This document shows positions 24,939 through 33,065 of a stretch of 64,000 nt of DNA, piece by piece (position 1 is the stretch's first letter; each line of letters opens with the position of its first letter). Origin of the DNA: Clostridia bacterium (GTDB taxonomy: Bacteria > Bacillota > Clostridia > Oscillospirales > Acutalibacteraceae); the NCBI GenBank assembly GCA_017516485.1, contig JAFXCH010000015.1, positions 1-64,000 of the forward strand. Reading direction: 5' to 3'. The translations under genes and the position numbers were made by a program. Below the pieces are notes generated by a model, which saw nothing but the letters and a program-made list of their open reading frames with translations, made no database searches and was not told the DNA's origin.

Positions 24939-26708
24939 TCACTCACCACCTTTTAACAAAAGCTCTGCTTCACGGGTCGTTTTACCTTTGCCCTCGTTAT
25001 AAAGAGCATCGATTTCACACTCGGCATTTTTAAATGCATCGCTTTCAAACTCTGTATAATTCCAGTCGATAAATCTCTGGCGGACACGGTTGAAGAAATC
25101 ACGTGCATCGTCTTTATTGTCAAGCGAATAGTCACTGCCGAGAACATAGACAAGTTTATCGGTAACATATCGCTGACGTACTGTGCCGCAGTTGGATTCA
25201 ACAAGGTCAAATGAATTCTGCTGAAGATAAACAGAATCAAGCACCTCAGACTTAAGATAGACGATATAGTCCTCAAGGCTTGTGCCTTCTTCACCGACAA
25301 CCTTCATCATCGAGTCGATTTCACTACCGTGGAAAATCATACTTTTAAAGAAGGATGACTTTGCAGGGTCGATAACACATTTATACTTTGACCACGAAAT
25401 AAGCGGGTCGATTGCAGGATACTTTCTTGCATCTGAACGCTCACGTGAAAGGCCGTGGAAAGCACCGACAACCTTAAGAGTAGCCTGCGTAACAGGCTCT
25501 TCAAAGTTACCACCTGCAGGTGAAACAGTGCCGCCGATTGTAACGGAGCCTGTAGTGCCGTCGGGCAGACGAACATAGCCTGCACGCTCATAGAATGCTG
25601 CGATATAAGATTCGAGATATGCAGGGAAAGCTTCTTCACCCGGGATTTCTTCAAGTCTGCCTGACATTTCACGAAGAGCCTGCGCCCAACGTGAAGTAGA
25701 GTCGGCAAGAAGAAGGACGTTGAGACCCATCTGACGGTAATACTCGGCAAGTGTAACCGAAGTGTAAACCGAAGCCTCACGCGATGCAACGGGCATTGAG
25801 GAAGTATTACAGATGATAATTGTACGTTCCATAAGTGAGCGGCCTGTTTTGGGGTCGGTAAGCTCGGGGAATTCGGTAAGTGTTTCAACAACCTCACCTG
25901 CACGCTCACCGCAAGCGGCGATGATAACTATATCAACATCGGCATACTTGGATGTTGTGTGCTGTAAAACTGTTTTACCTGCACCGAAGGGACCGGGAAT
26001 ACAGTATGTGCCGCCCTTTGCAACGGGGAACAGAGAGTCGATAAGACGAACCTTTGTTTCCATTGTTTCAACGGGTGCAAGTCTTTCGCTGTAACAATCA
26101 ACCGCACGCTTAACGGGCCACTTGAATGACATTGAAATGTTGATTTCACGGCCGCGCTCGTCTGTTATTACAGCGACAGTTTCGTTGACTGTATATTCAC
26201 CCTTTTCTGCTATTGACTTGAGCTTATAATTGCCAAGCAGATAGAAGGGGACAAAAATCTTATGAGTAAAAGGACCTTCGGGCACTGTGCCTATATATTC
26301 ACCTGCACGAAGTGTATCGCCAACCTTTGCTGTAGGTGTAAACTCCCACTTCTTTTCAGAGTCGAGACCTTCTGCATATACACCGCGCTGAAGGAACCAA
26401 CCTGCCTGTTCAGCCAATGCAGGCAACGGATTCTGAAGTCCGTCATAAATCTGTCCGAGAAGGCCGGGGCCAAGCTGTGCAGAAAGCATATCGCCGTCGA
26501 ATTCGACTTCGTCGCCGCACTTGATGCCGCCCGTCATTTCATAAACCTGAATCTGTGCTATATCACCGCGTATACGGATAACCTCACTCTTGAGCCTTGT
26601 ACCGTCAACTATAACGTAACAAAGCTCATTCATTGAAACGTTTCCGTCAAACCTGACGGATACGAGGTTGCCGTTTACGCTTAAAACCTTACCTTTTGTA
26701 TCGGTCAT
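24939..26708 (-). CDS. ntpA: V-type ATPase catalytic subunit A
   Basis: 589 residues. The Walker A loop is [11 protein letters not shown] (238-248), with [10 protein letters not shown] and [20 protein letters not shown] as later catalytic segments; the glycine-rich [14 protein letters not shown] lies in the bulge domain (non-homologous region) near 138. It hydrolyses or makes ATP in the cytoplasmic head. The start overlaps the DUF2764 stop by four bases (ATGA) and the stop is two bases before subunit B, so expression is tightly coupled. Confidence 0.95.
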   Translation of the reverse strand: MTDTKGKVLSVNGNLVSVRFDGNVSMNELCYVIVDGTRLKSEVIRIRGDIAQIQVYEMTGGIKCGDEVEFDGDMLSAQLGPGLLGQIYDGLQNPLPALAEQAGWFLQRGVYAEGLDSEKKWEFTPTAKVGDTLRAGEYIGTVPEGPFTHKIFVPFYLLGNYKLKSIAEKGEYTVNETVAVITDERGREINISMSFKWPVKRAVDCYSERLAPVETMETKVRLIDSLFPVAKGGTYCIPGPFGAGKTVLQHTTSKYADVDIVIIAACGERAGEVVETLTEFPELTDPKTGRSLMERTIIICNTSSMPVASREASVYTSVTLAEYYRQMGLNVLLLADSTSRWAQALREMSGRLEEIPGEEAFPAYLESYIAAFYERAGYVRLPDGTTGSVTIGGTVSPAGGNFEEPVTQATLKVVGAFHGLSRERSDARKYPAIDPLISWSKYKCVIDPAKSSFFKSMIFHGSEIDSMMKVVGEEGTSLEDYIVYLKSEVLDSVYLQQNSFDLVESNCGTVRQRYVTDKLVYVLGSDYSLDNKDDARDFFNRVRQRFIDWNYTEFESDAFKNAECEIDALYNEGKGKTTREAELLLKGGE

Positions 26709-27262
26709 TGTGTAACCTCCGATCTGTCTGAGTTAATAATGGAGTCGTAAATGCTCCTGTAAGCGGCTTCACCGCTTGCTGTATCAAACTGTCTGATTCT
26801 GAGAATCAGCTTCAGCTTTAATCCGTAATAGAAAACAAACTCCTGCGAAAAAGAGTCTGCCGGCCTGAGCGATTCGAGAAAATCAAGCCTGTAGCGGTTG
26901 AGAATTTTCTCTGCTTCCATAGGCGTTTCGGCATCGACCGCAGTGCGTGCCGCCTGCACAAGTGTATCAGACACAGACCTGCTGTCAAAATCGAACTGCT
27001 TGTCCGTTTTTTCCGCACGCAGTTTTGCAAGTACAAGTCGCAAATTACGCTCACCGTTATTCCACGCTTCAACCAGAGCCGAGCCTGATTTTTCGGGAAT
27101 TCTGGGCGGTACAAGAGTCAGCCCATTAAGCACTTCGCGTGCTTTTTTATTTAACAAACGGTTGCACAGCTCGTCAAAACGCTCTTGTGTAATCGGGACA
27201 GGCGTATTCTCGCCGATTGCGTCAAGCGACGGCAACTGGGCAACAAGATAATATTCTGCCAT
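26705..27262 (-). CDS. DUF2764 family V-ATPase-associated subunit
   Basis: 185 residues beginning MAEYYLVAQLPSLDAIGENT, which matches the DUF2764 family known from the compact V-ATPase operons of Bacteroidetes, Spirochaetes and Chlamydiae. It is helical and occupies the operon position, between E and A, where other bacteria have the C (and F) genes, so it probably acts as the C-like socket that links the shaft to the K ring. This functional equivalence is inference. Its start is two bases after subunit E and its stop overlaps the A-subunit start. Confidence 0.85.
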   Translation of the reverse strand: MAEYYLVAQLPSLDAIGENTPVPITQERFDELCNRLLNKKAREVLNGLTLVPPRIPEKSGSALVEAWNNGERNLRLVLAKLRAEKTDKQFDFDSRSVSDTLVQAARTAVDAETPMEAEKILNRYRLDFLESLRPADSFSQEFVFYYGLKLKLILRIRQFDTASGEAAYRSIYDSIINSDRSEVTQ

Positions 27263-27264
27263 AA

Positions 27265-27873
27265 TTATTCAGCCTCTTTCAGCAGTGCGGTAACTCTGGG
27301 ACTAAGGTAATTAGCAAGCATATCGGTAACCGCCTCGGCAGAGTAATCGTAATAAGCTGCTCCGTCTTTGACTGCAATACGGAAGCCGCCGTCAAGGTTA
27401 TCGTTTGCTCTGAGAGTAACACCGCCAAGCAATTTTGCCTTGAGAGCTGCAAACGCAGTCTGCTCAAGTGCCTTGAGGTCATCAGGACTGAGAACTACTG
27501 CAAGGTCATCGGCATCACCTTTGGCAGCCCAACATTCAACAGCCTTTACAATAAGTGACGCAAAAGCATCGGAAGAATATACCGCATTTATATTTTCACC
27601 TGCTATTGCCTTAAGCTCCTTCGCAACGCTTTCTCTGAAGGAAATAAGCATGTTGCGGCCTGCCTGTCGGATAGCATCCTCGGCTGATTTAACGGTACGC
27701 TCGTTTTCGGCCTTTGCGTCGGCTACAAGTTTTTCTGCCTCAGCTTTTGCATCGGTAATAATCTTGTCCGCCTCAGCCTTTGCTGCAGCAAGTATTGCTT
27801 CAGCCTGAGCTTCAGCTGCTTGTACACCGTCTTTCTTAATCTGGTCGATAAGCTCCTGAAGTTGTATTTCCAT
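27265..27873 (-). CDS. ntpE: V-type ATPase subunit E (peripheral stalk)
   Basis: 202 residues. Residues 15-75 are an Ala/Lys/Glu-rich coiled coil (EAILAAAKAEADKIITDAKA) typical of the E stalk, followed by a globular C-terminal domain ending YLSPRVTALLKEAE. It is the promoter-proximal gene, preceded by AAAGGAGATCTCTTT-ATG. No gene for the G/H stalk partner, which normally pairs with E, is visible in the operon or its flanks; it may be encoded elsewhere. Confidence 0.88.
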   Translation of the reverse strand: MEIQLQELIDQIKKDGVQAAEAQAEAILAAAKAEADKIITDAKAEAEKLVADAKAENERTVKSAEDAIRQAGRNMLISFRESVAKELKAIAGENINAVYSSDAFASLIVKAVECWAAKGDADDLAVVLSPDDLKALEQTAFAALKAKLLGGVTLRANDNLDGGFRIAVKDGAAYYDYSAEAVTDMLANYLSPRVTALLKEAE

Positions 27874-27918
27874 AAAGAGATCTCCTTTACCGGTATTATA
27901 AATTATAAGACTTATAAA

Positions 27919-27947
27919 ATATTATCACACAATAAGTGTGAATTCAA
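27919..27947 (-). promoter_or_regulatory. V-ATPase operon promoter with internal palindrome
   Basis: Minus strand TTGAAT (27947-27942), 17-base spacer, TAATAT (27924-27919). The spacer is itself an inverted repeat, TCACACTTATTGTGTGA (27941-27925), six-base arms around five bases. A repressor binding there would block RNA polymerase. The transcript then has a leader of about 40 bases. Confidence 0.7.
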
Positions 27948-28013
27948 TACATAAGAATTAAATTTCGATAAACAAAACAAAAAAACAATTTCCATAAAAA
28001 CATCTTATTTTGT

Positions 28014-28829
28014 TTAAAATGCATAGTAAATTAATATTACGGCACCAAGGACAATACGGTAATAACCGAAGAGCTTGAAATCTTTTTTTCTGATATAATC
28101 AAGCAAGAATTTAACAACTGCAACTGACACAAGAAAAGCTGTAACTGCACCCGTTAAAAGGATAATTATTTCTGACGAAGAAAAGTCAAAACCAAAACTT
28201 ATAAGTTTCAAAAAACTCAGCCCAAACATTACGGGCACGGCAAGAAAAAACGTAAACTCAGCTGCCGCAACGCGCGACACACCTATAAGAAGAGCACCTA
28301 TAATTGTGGCACCCGAGCGCGATGTACCGGGTATTATGGAAAGCACCTGAAACAGCCCGATAAGCAGTGCTTCTTTATATGATATTTCTTCTAAAGCTTG
28401 TGTTTTAATTTTTCTTTTTTCAGAATTAACTTCAATAAGAATAAATGCCAGACCGTAAAAAATCAGTGCAAAAGCAATCACCGAAGGTGTATGAAGATAA
28501 GCTTCAATAAAGTCATCAAAAAGCAGGGTCACAACAGCACCGGGCACGCAAGCAAGCGCAATTTTAGCCCATAATGACACCGTACTCTTCTTTAATCTTA
28601 CTCCCCCGCTCAATTCAAAAGGCAACATTCTGCGCCAAAACATAAGCACTACAGCCGCAATTGCACCAAGCTGAACTACAACAAAAAACAGCTCTTTGAA
28701 GCTGTCGCTCATATTAAGTATTATGAACTCATCAACAATTAACATATGCCCTGTACTGCTTACGGGAAGCCACTCCGTTATACCTTCAATTATGCCAAGA
28801 AAAAACGATTTAAGAACTTCGGTAAACAT
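28014..28829 (-). CDS. uppP: Undecaprenyl-diphosphatase
   Basis: 271-residue polytopic membrane enzyme that dephosphorylates undecaprenyl pyrophosphate to recycle the lipid carrier of cell-wall synthesis; overproduction gives bacitracin resistance in other species. The two family motifs are present: EGITEWLPVSSTGHM near residue 14 and IIPGTSRSGATIIGALLIG near 165. About eight hydrophobic helices fit the fold. The ribosome binding site GGGGCGGTGA lies inside the 3' arm of a hairpin (28839-28870) that separates it from the upstream metallophosphoesterase gene. Confidence 0.95.
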   Translation of the reverse strand: MFTEVLKSFFLGIIEGITEWLPVSSTGHMLIVDEFIILNMSDSFKELFFVVVQLGAIAAVVLMFWRRMLPFELSGGVRLKKSTVSLWAKIALACVPGAVVTLLFDDFIEAYLHTPSVIAFALIFYGLAFILIEVNSEKRKIKTQALEEISYKEALLIGLFQVLSIIPGTSRSGATIIGALLIGVSRVAAAEFTFFLAVPVMFGLSFLKLISFGFDFSSSEIIILLTGAVTAFLVSVAVVKFLLDYIRKKDFKLFGYYRIVLGAVILIYYAF

Positions 28830-28838
28830 AAAAAATCA

Positions 28839-28870
28839 CCGCCCCTCTTAATACTATGAAAGAAGGGCGG
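28839..28870 (-). terminator. Terminator-like hairpin that buries the uppP ribosome binding site
   Basis: Arms 28860-28870 and 28839-28849 (minus strand CCGCCCTTCTT / AAGAGGGGCGG, 10 of 11 pairs) followed by TGATTTTTT and the uppP ATG. It looks like the terminator of the upstream phosphoesterase gene, but its 3' arm contains GAGGGGCGG, the uppP ribosome binding site. Confidence 0.6.
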
Positions 28871-28876
28871 CGGATA

Positions 28877-30082
28877 TTATTTTATTGTAAATTCGCCGCA
28901 GAGCTTATTGATTGACTTGTTTTTCCAGAAGCCCTGAGCTGTGATTTCTGCGATATACTCACCTGAATCAAGTTCACTTATCTTCTGCTCAACTGTTGCG
29001 GGCATATCGTTGAGATAGTATCTTGACCAGAAGCAGACCTGCTTGACAATAGCATTGTCGGCCTTGCGTTTGACAGTTACCTTATAGTCATTGACTCTGT
29101 CTTCTTCAATCTTGGCCTGGTCAAATTTAACATTTACGCTATTACCGTCAACTGTAAGCTCAAGCGCCGCATCGAGTGCAAAATAAGGTCTTACATCGGT
29201 GAGATAGCGCTCATCGGTATATGTGAAGCTATCGGGGTCCCACGGAGTTTCAACAGTCCACTCATAGCCGAAGAATCGTTCGGTAATAACATCATAAGGA
29301 CGGATTACAACCTTGCCTGCAGCATCAGCCTCGACAATAATAAACTGTGCAGCATTCTGCTCATTCGGCGGTACAGTGCCATAGACCTTATCGAACTCAT
29401 CAAGCTCAAAATACTTGAAGCTTCCGGTACCTACGCAGGTAAAGTGCTGCTGATAAATTGAACGCGGATCGTTGACGGGAGCATGAGAATGGCCCGAAAA
29501 ATCGATAATCTGCGGATAATTCATAAGTATATCGGTAATTTCATCCTCACCCCAGTATACATTACCGTAAACTGTACCCTGGATATGTGGATGTTGGAAG
29601 AAGAAAATGGGCTTGAAGGGATCGTCTGCGGCAGCTGCAGCAAGCTCTTTCTTGATCCATTCACGCTTTTCGTCATTGAATTTACAGCCGCGTGTGGTAG
29701 TAACACTGATAAAGTGGAAGCCGTTGATAACAATATGGTTATCGGGCTCCTGCTTCATAATTTCTTTAAGTCTTTTAAGCGCGCCTGCCTCACCGTCATC
29801 TGAAAAATACTCGTGGCTTGCCATTGTAAGCATCCATTTTGTTTCGGGCTTTACGCAGGTATCGAGAGTTTTACGAAAATCGTTAAACTGCTCTTCGCTT
29901 CCGCTGTCAGCAAAATCACCTACTACATAGAGAGCGTCAATTTTATCGTATTCCTGACCTGCTGCATACTTGTATGCAAGCGCAAGACCTTTTTCATAAT
30001 TATGAAGTCTTGAAGGGTCTTCGCGATTATAGTGAATATCGCTCGATGCGATAAATCTGAGTACGGGTTTAAAATCAGACAT
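28877..30082 (-). CDS. Cytoplasmic calcineurin-like metallophosphoesterase
   Basis: 401 residues. The first 240 form a dinuclear metallophosphoesterase domain with ASSDIHYN (Asp-x-His), VVGDFADSG, MASHEYF (Asn of the usual GNHE replaced, giving SHE), FFQHPHIQG and FSGHSHAPVND. The C-terminal 150 residues are beta-rich (TVDGNSVNVKFDQAKI and the final SGEYIAEITAQGFW) and may be an immunoglobulin-like domain. There is no signal peptide. The substrate is unknown; the similar secreted protein at 30235 is divergently oriented. Confidence 0.85.
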   Translation of the reverse strand: MSDFKPVLRFIASSDIHYNREDPSRLHNYEKGLALAYKYAAGQEYDKIDALYVVGDFADSGSEEQFNDFRKTLDTCVKPETKWMLTMASHEYFSDDGEAGALKRLKEIMKQEPDNHIVINGFHFISVTTTRGCKFNDEKREWIKKELAAAAADDPFKPIFFFQHPHIQGTVYGNVYWGEDEITDILMNYPQIIDFSGHSHAPVNDPRSIYQQHFTCVGTGSFKYFELDEFDKVYGTVPPNEQNAAQFIIVEADAAGKVVIRPYDVITERFFGYEWTVETPWDPDSFTYTDERYLTDVRPYFALDAALELTVDGNSVNVKFDQAKIEEDRVNDYKVTVKRKADNAIVKQVCFWSRYYLNDMPATVEQKISELDSGEYIAEITAQGFWKNKSINKLCGEFTIK

Positions 30083-30115
30083 AGTTAAACACTCCTGAAA
30101 ACATAAGATATTATG

Positions 30116-30144
30116 ATTTTACCATAAGAGTTGAGAGCGGTCAA
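30116..30144 (-). promoter_or_regulatory. Promoter of the cytoplasmic phosphoesterase gene
   Basis: Minus strand TTGACC (30144-30139), 17-base spacer, TAAAAT (30121-30116). Confidence 0.7.
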
Positions 30145-30171
30145 CAAGTCGGGCAAAAATATCTTCTTCGC

Positions 30172-30201
30172 TTGACTTTTATTCTGTTTAAGATATATAA
30201 T
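30172..30201 (+). promoter_or_regulatory. Promoter of the secreted phosphoesterase gene
   Basis: TTGACT (30172-30177), 18-base spacer, TATAAT (30196-30201). Confidence 0.75.
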
Positions 30202-30234
30202 TATTTATTATAAAATAAGTAAAGGAAAATTAAT

Positions 30235-31683
30235 ATAAAAAAGCTTCACAGAATTTTATCCTTAGCAACAGCAATCGTAATACTTTTTACAGGTACGGCA
30301 TTCACATCCGTCGCGCAGAGTTTCACACAGGATGCGTGGAATTCATACTACGCATCATCAACAAAAATCATTGATGCAGCCGTTATGATGACACCCGGCA
30401 GTAATGAGACAGAAAGATATGTTTCGTGGTATTCGGATGTTGACAGCGGTACTGTAACCCTCCTCAACGCAACGGGTACAAAAGTAAACTCTTTTGATGC
30501 TGCGGCAAACCCCACACCTCAGGGTGACTACAGACTCGGTGCTGTAATCAGCGGCCTTGAAGCGGGCAAAGTATACAGCTACTACTGTCAGTCAGGTGAT
30601 TTCAGAAGCGGTGTTTATACATTCACTACTGACAACGACAAATCATTTACCGCAATGTACACAACCGATATTCACATCTCCAAAAGTGACGAAGATGAAA
30701 ACTCTATCCGTGACAGAGCGTACAACCTCAACACAGTCATCACAGCCGCATCTGTAAAAGCCGCACTCCAAGGCAACACCGTAGACCTTATTCTTTCTGC
30801 AGGCGACCAGGCAAGTGACGGACTTCGCGAAGAATACGTCGGTCTTTGTTCAACACCTTACATAAAGTCAATTCCTTTCGCAACATCAATCGGCAACCAC
30901 GACAGAAAGAGCGTTGACTACCGCTACTTCACATTCCAGCCCAACACAGCAAAAATGCGACTCAAGTCATATGTCGGCACAGACTACTGGTTTGTAAAAG
31001 GTGATGTACTCTTCCTTATGATGGACAGCAACAACATCAGCATGGCTGACCATCGCAGATTTGTAAAAGAAGCTGTTGATGCTAACCCCGACATCAAATG
31101 GCGAGTTGCTGTAATGCACCACGACCTTTACAGTGCAAGAATCCCCAGCCGTGAAAGTGAAAATCAATTTTTAAGAATGATGTGGGCACCTATTGCTGAC
31201 GAATTCGGTTTTGACCTTTGCCTTCTTGGTCACAGCCATTATTACACAATTTCAAATGTACTGTACAACAACAAAACCGTTACCGTTACTGAAAACGGCG
31301 GCACGGTTACAAACCCCGAAGGTACTGTTTATATGGTATCAGGTTCAATCAACAATCCTCGTAATGATGACGATATCGGTCTGAGTGAAAACATAGGCCA
31401 CAGCTATCTTACCGAAGAAAAGATTTACAATCTTATTGATTTCAGCGAAGGCTCAATCGTTATCAACTCCTATGTAATGGAGAGTGATGAAAAAATCGGA
31501 AGCCTTACAATTGAAAAAACAACCGATGAAGGCGGTCATACGTACAAAACGCCAGCAAAGTGGTACTACCCTCTTATCGATATAATCAGCTTTATTGCAG
31601 GCTTCTTCAACAACATCGGCAGATACTACGATAACACACAGCTCGGTTTCAAGATTCCTCTTTTTGAAGGACTTTTCGGTTAA
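30235..31683 (+). CDS. Secreted purple-acid-phosphatase-like metallophosphoesterase; apparent ATA start
   Basis: The first ATG in frame is 30385, but the frame is open back to 30223 and encodes a complete signal peptide (KKLHRILSLATAIVILFTGT, then FTSVAQS) right after AAAGGAAAA. The codon at the expected start position is ATA (30235), so the gene either uses ATA or carries an ATG-to-ATA change. Read from there the protein has 482 residues: a fibronectin-like N-terminal domain (YVSWYSDVDSGTVTL), then a metallophosphoesterase with YTTDIHIS, LSAGDQASDG, TSIGNHDRK, VMHHDLYS and LLGHSHYY. It likely acts on extracellular phosphoesters. The C-terminal tail is hydrophobic/aromatic (IIDFSEG... IGRYYDN). 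Confidence 0.8.
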   Translation: MKKLHRILSLATAIVILFTGTAFTSVAQSFTQDAWNSYYASSTKIIDAAVMMTPGSNETERYVSWYSDVDSGTVTLLNATGTKVNSFDAAANPTPQGDYRLGAVISGLEAGKVYSYYCQSGDFRSGVYTFTTDNDKSFTAMYTTDIHISKSDEDENSIRDRAYNLNTVITAASVKAALQGNTVDLILSAGDQASDGLREEYVGLCSTPYIKSIPFATSIGNHDRKSVDYRYFTFQPNTAKMRLKSYVGTDYWFVKGDVLFLMMDSNNISMADHRRFVKEAVDANPDIKWRVAVMHHDLYSARIPSRESENQFLRMMWAPIADEFGFDLCLLGHSHYYTISNVLYNNKTVTVTENGGTVTNPEGTVYMVSGSINNPRNDDDIGLSENIGHSYLTEEKIYNLIDFSEGSIVINSYVMESDEKIGSLTIEKTTDEGGHTYKTPAKWYYPLIDIISFIAGFFNNIGRYYDNTQLGFKIPLFEGLFG

Positions 31684-31723
31684 TATCTAAATAAGCAAAC
31701 CTTATAGCTGTAACAAAAGATAA

Positions 31724-31765
31724 AAAACAAGCTGTGAAAGCATCAACTTTCACAGCTCTTTTGTT
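31724..31765 (+). terminator. Terminator of the secreted phosphoesterase gene
   Basis: Arms 31730-31740 and 31747-31757 (AGCTGTGAAAG / CTTTCACAGCT), six-base loop, A-run before and CTTTTGTTT after. Confidence 0.85.
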
Positions 31766-31814
31766 TGTTCAAATCAGTATTTAATATCGGAATATGTCAT
31801 TTTGTTGTATCCGG

Positions 31815-31957
31815 TTAATTAACTTGAGTAGCGAAGAAATCTTCCAACAACTCAAGCAATTCTGTTCCTTTTACCGCCTCAGTGCCATCCTTACCGCCGA
31901 AGGCAACAAGAAAAAAAGCCAAAGCAAGTGCGAGAAAACTTTTTAATCAAATATCAC
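31815..31957 (-). pseudogene. Decayed paralogue of the neighbouring lipoprotein gene
   Basis: The minus strand has AAGGTGATA, then TTGATTAAAAAG and, one frame over, a lipoprotein-like leader (SFLALALAFFLVAFGGKDGT) ending in a short acidic segment LLELLEDFFATQVN and a TAA at 31815-31817. It aligns by eye with the start of the lipoprotein at 32943 (LLALLMAFALVFSLAACGGK and DDFFADAEE). The lipobox Cys is replaced by Phe and the start codon is out of frame, so it is non-functional. Confidence 0.6.
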
Positions 31958-31964
31958 CTTATAT

Positions 31965-31996
31965 TGAAAAGCCTCCGCATCGAATGATGCGGAGGC
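31965..31996 (-). terminator. Terminator of the lipoprotein transcription unit
   Basis: Perfect 11-base arms 31971-31981 and 31986-31996 (GCCTCCGCATC / GATGCGGAGGC) with a four-base loop, then TTTTC on the minus strand. Confidence 0.85.
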
Positions 31997-32022
31997 CATA
32001 AAAATTTCAAATATAATACTAA

Positions 32023-32184
32023 TTAATATTTGATTGCTGTGTAAGCAGCCTGTGTCATAGCAGAACCTGTACCGTTGATTGTAACAACAGCCTTGAGGCT
32101 AAGCTGTGCATCGAATGTGTAAGCGTACTTGATAGAAGTGATCTTACCGTCAGCAACTGTAACCTGAACCTGAATCTTGTCTTA
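32023..32184 (-). pseudogene. In-frame 3' part of the lipoprotein gene beyond a TAA
   Basis: Directly after the stop at 32184-32182 the same frame continues for 52 codons without interruption to a second TAA at 32025-32023: DKIQVQVTVADGKITSIKYA, then YTFDAQLSLKAVVTINGTGS and AMTQAAYTAIKY. The composition and periodicity match the rest of the lipoprotein, so the original protein was about 306 residues. The stop is a nonsense mutation, a sequencing error, or (less likely) a readthrough site. Confidence 0.7.
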
Positions 32185-32943
32185 GTTAACAGTTGTGCTG
32201 TTTACCTTGATAAGACTTGTCATACTTGTAATACCCTCAACAACCTCTTCGTGTGTGATGAAGTCGTTTGTGAAGCGAGAGAGAGGAGTAGCACCTGTCT
32301 TCTTGGGGTTAGTAGCCTTTGCAAGTGTGAATGAGTATGTGTTGCCGGAAGCTTTGAAGCCGCCAAGATCAGCTGCCTGAAGAGTTGTAGCCTTGATCTT
32401 ATACTGATCATCAAGCTCATCCTTGGGAAGTGTACCTGTCTTTGTACCGATACCGAGGAAGTCACCAACAACTGTGTCGAGGTTGGAGTTCTCATCGATA
32501 GCGCTGATGATACCATTGAGTGTATCTGTTGCATTACCGACATCGATGGGGTTGATGTACTTACAAGTTCTATTGAAAGAATACTTGTTAGCCTTTGCAA
32601 TCTTTGCTGTTTCAGCGTTGAGGAATGCTGCAAACTCTGCCTGTGTCATTGTAACAACGGGAGCTGCTGTTGTTGTCTCTGTGGGAGCTGCTGTTGTAGC
32701 ATTGGGGTCAGTTGTAGCGTTGGGATCAGTTGCAGCTTCTGTCTCTGAAGGTGCAGTTGTAGCTGCGTCAGCTGCAGTTGTTTCTTCTGCATCAGCGAAG
32801 AAGTCATCCATAGCATTTTCAACCTGATCGGGTGCAACTGTCTCACCTGCAGGATTTGTTGCACCTGTGTCATCCTTGCCGCCGCAAGCTGCAAGAGAGA
32901 AAACGAGTGCAAATGCCATAAGGAGTGCTAAAAGCTTTTTCAT
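32182..32943 (-). CDS. Lipoprotein of unknown function, apparently truncated by an in-frame stop
   Basis: 253 residues to the first stop. A lipoprotein signal peptide (MKKLLALLMAFALVFSLAAC) ends at the lipobox LAAC, so Cys20 would be lipidated and the protein tethered outside the membrane. Residues 22-95 are a Thr/Ala/Glu-rich low-complexity linker (TDPNATTDPNATTAAP), followed by a globular domain from about 97 (TMTQAEFAAFLNAETAKIAK). The frame continues past the TAA for 52 more codons. The ribosome binding site is AAAGGAAA. Its function is unknown; a decayed partial duplicate lies downstream. Confidence 0.8.
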   Translation of the reverse strand: MKKLLALLMAFALVFSLAACGGKDDTGATNPAGETVAPDQVENAMDDFFADAEETTAADAATTAPSETEAATDPNATTDPNATTAAPTETTTAAPVVTMTQAEFAAFLNAETAKIAKANKYSFNRTCKYINPIDVGNATDTLNGIISAIDENSNLDTVVGDFLGIGTKTGTLPKDELDDQYKIKATTLQAADLGGFKASGNTYSFTLAKATNPKKTGATPLSRFTNDFITHEEVVEGITSMTSLIKVNSTTVN

Positions 32944-33002
32944 GATCTGATTTCCTTTCGTTTTTTAATAAATTTAGGACCTGATTGAAAGTCACCACAA
33001 AC

Positions 33003-33031
33003 ACTATACCAAAAACGCGGTTCAGAGTCAA
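33003..33031 (-). promoter_or_regulatory. Promoter of the lipoprotein gene
   Basis: Minus strand TTGACT (33031-33026), 17-base spacer, TATAGT (33008-33003). Confidence 0.7.
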
Positions 33032-33065
33032 TAAAAAAATAATAACAAATCGTATAAATTTACTT

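Noticed and set aside
32182..32184. TAA as a recoded sense codon
   Set aside because: All other genes in the window use TAA as a normal stop, and no recoding element is seen; mutation or sequence error is simpler.
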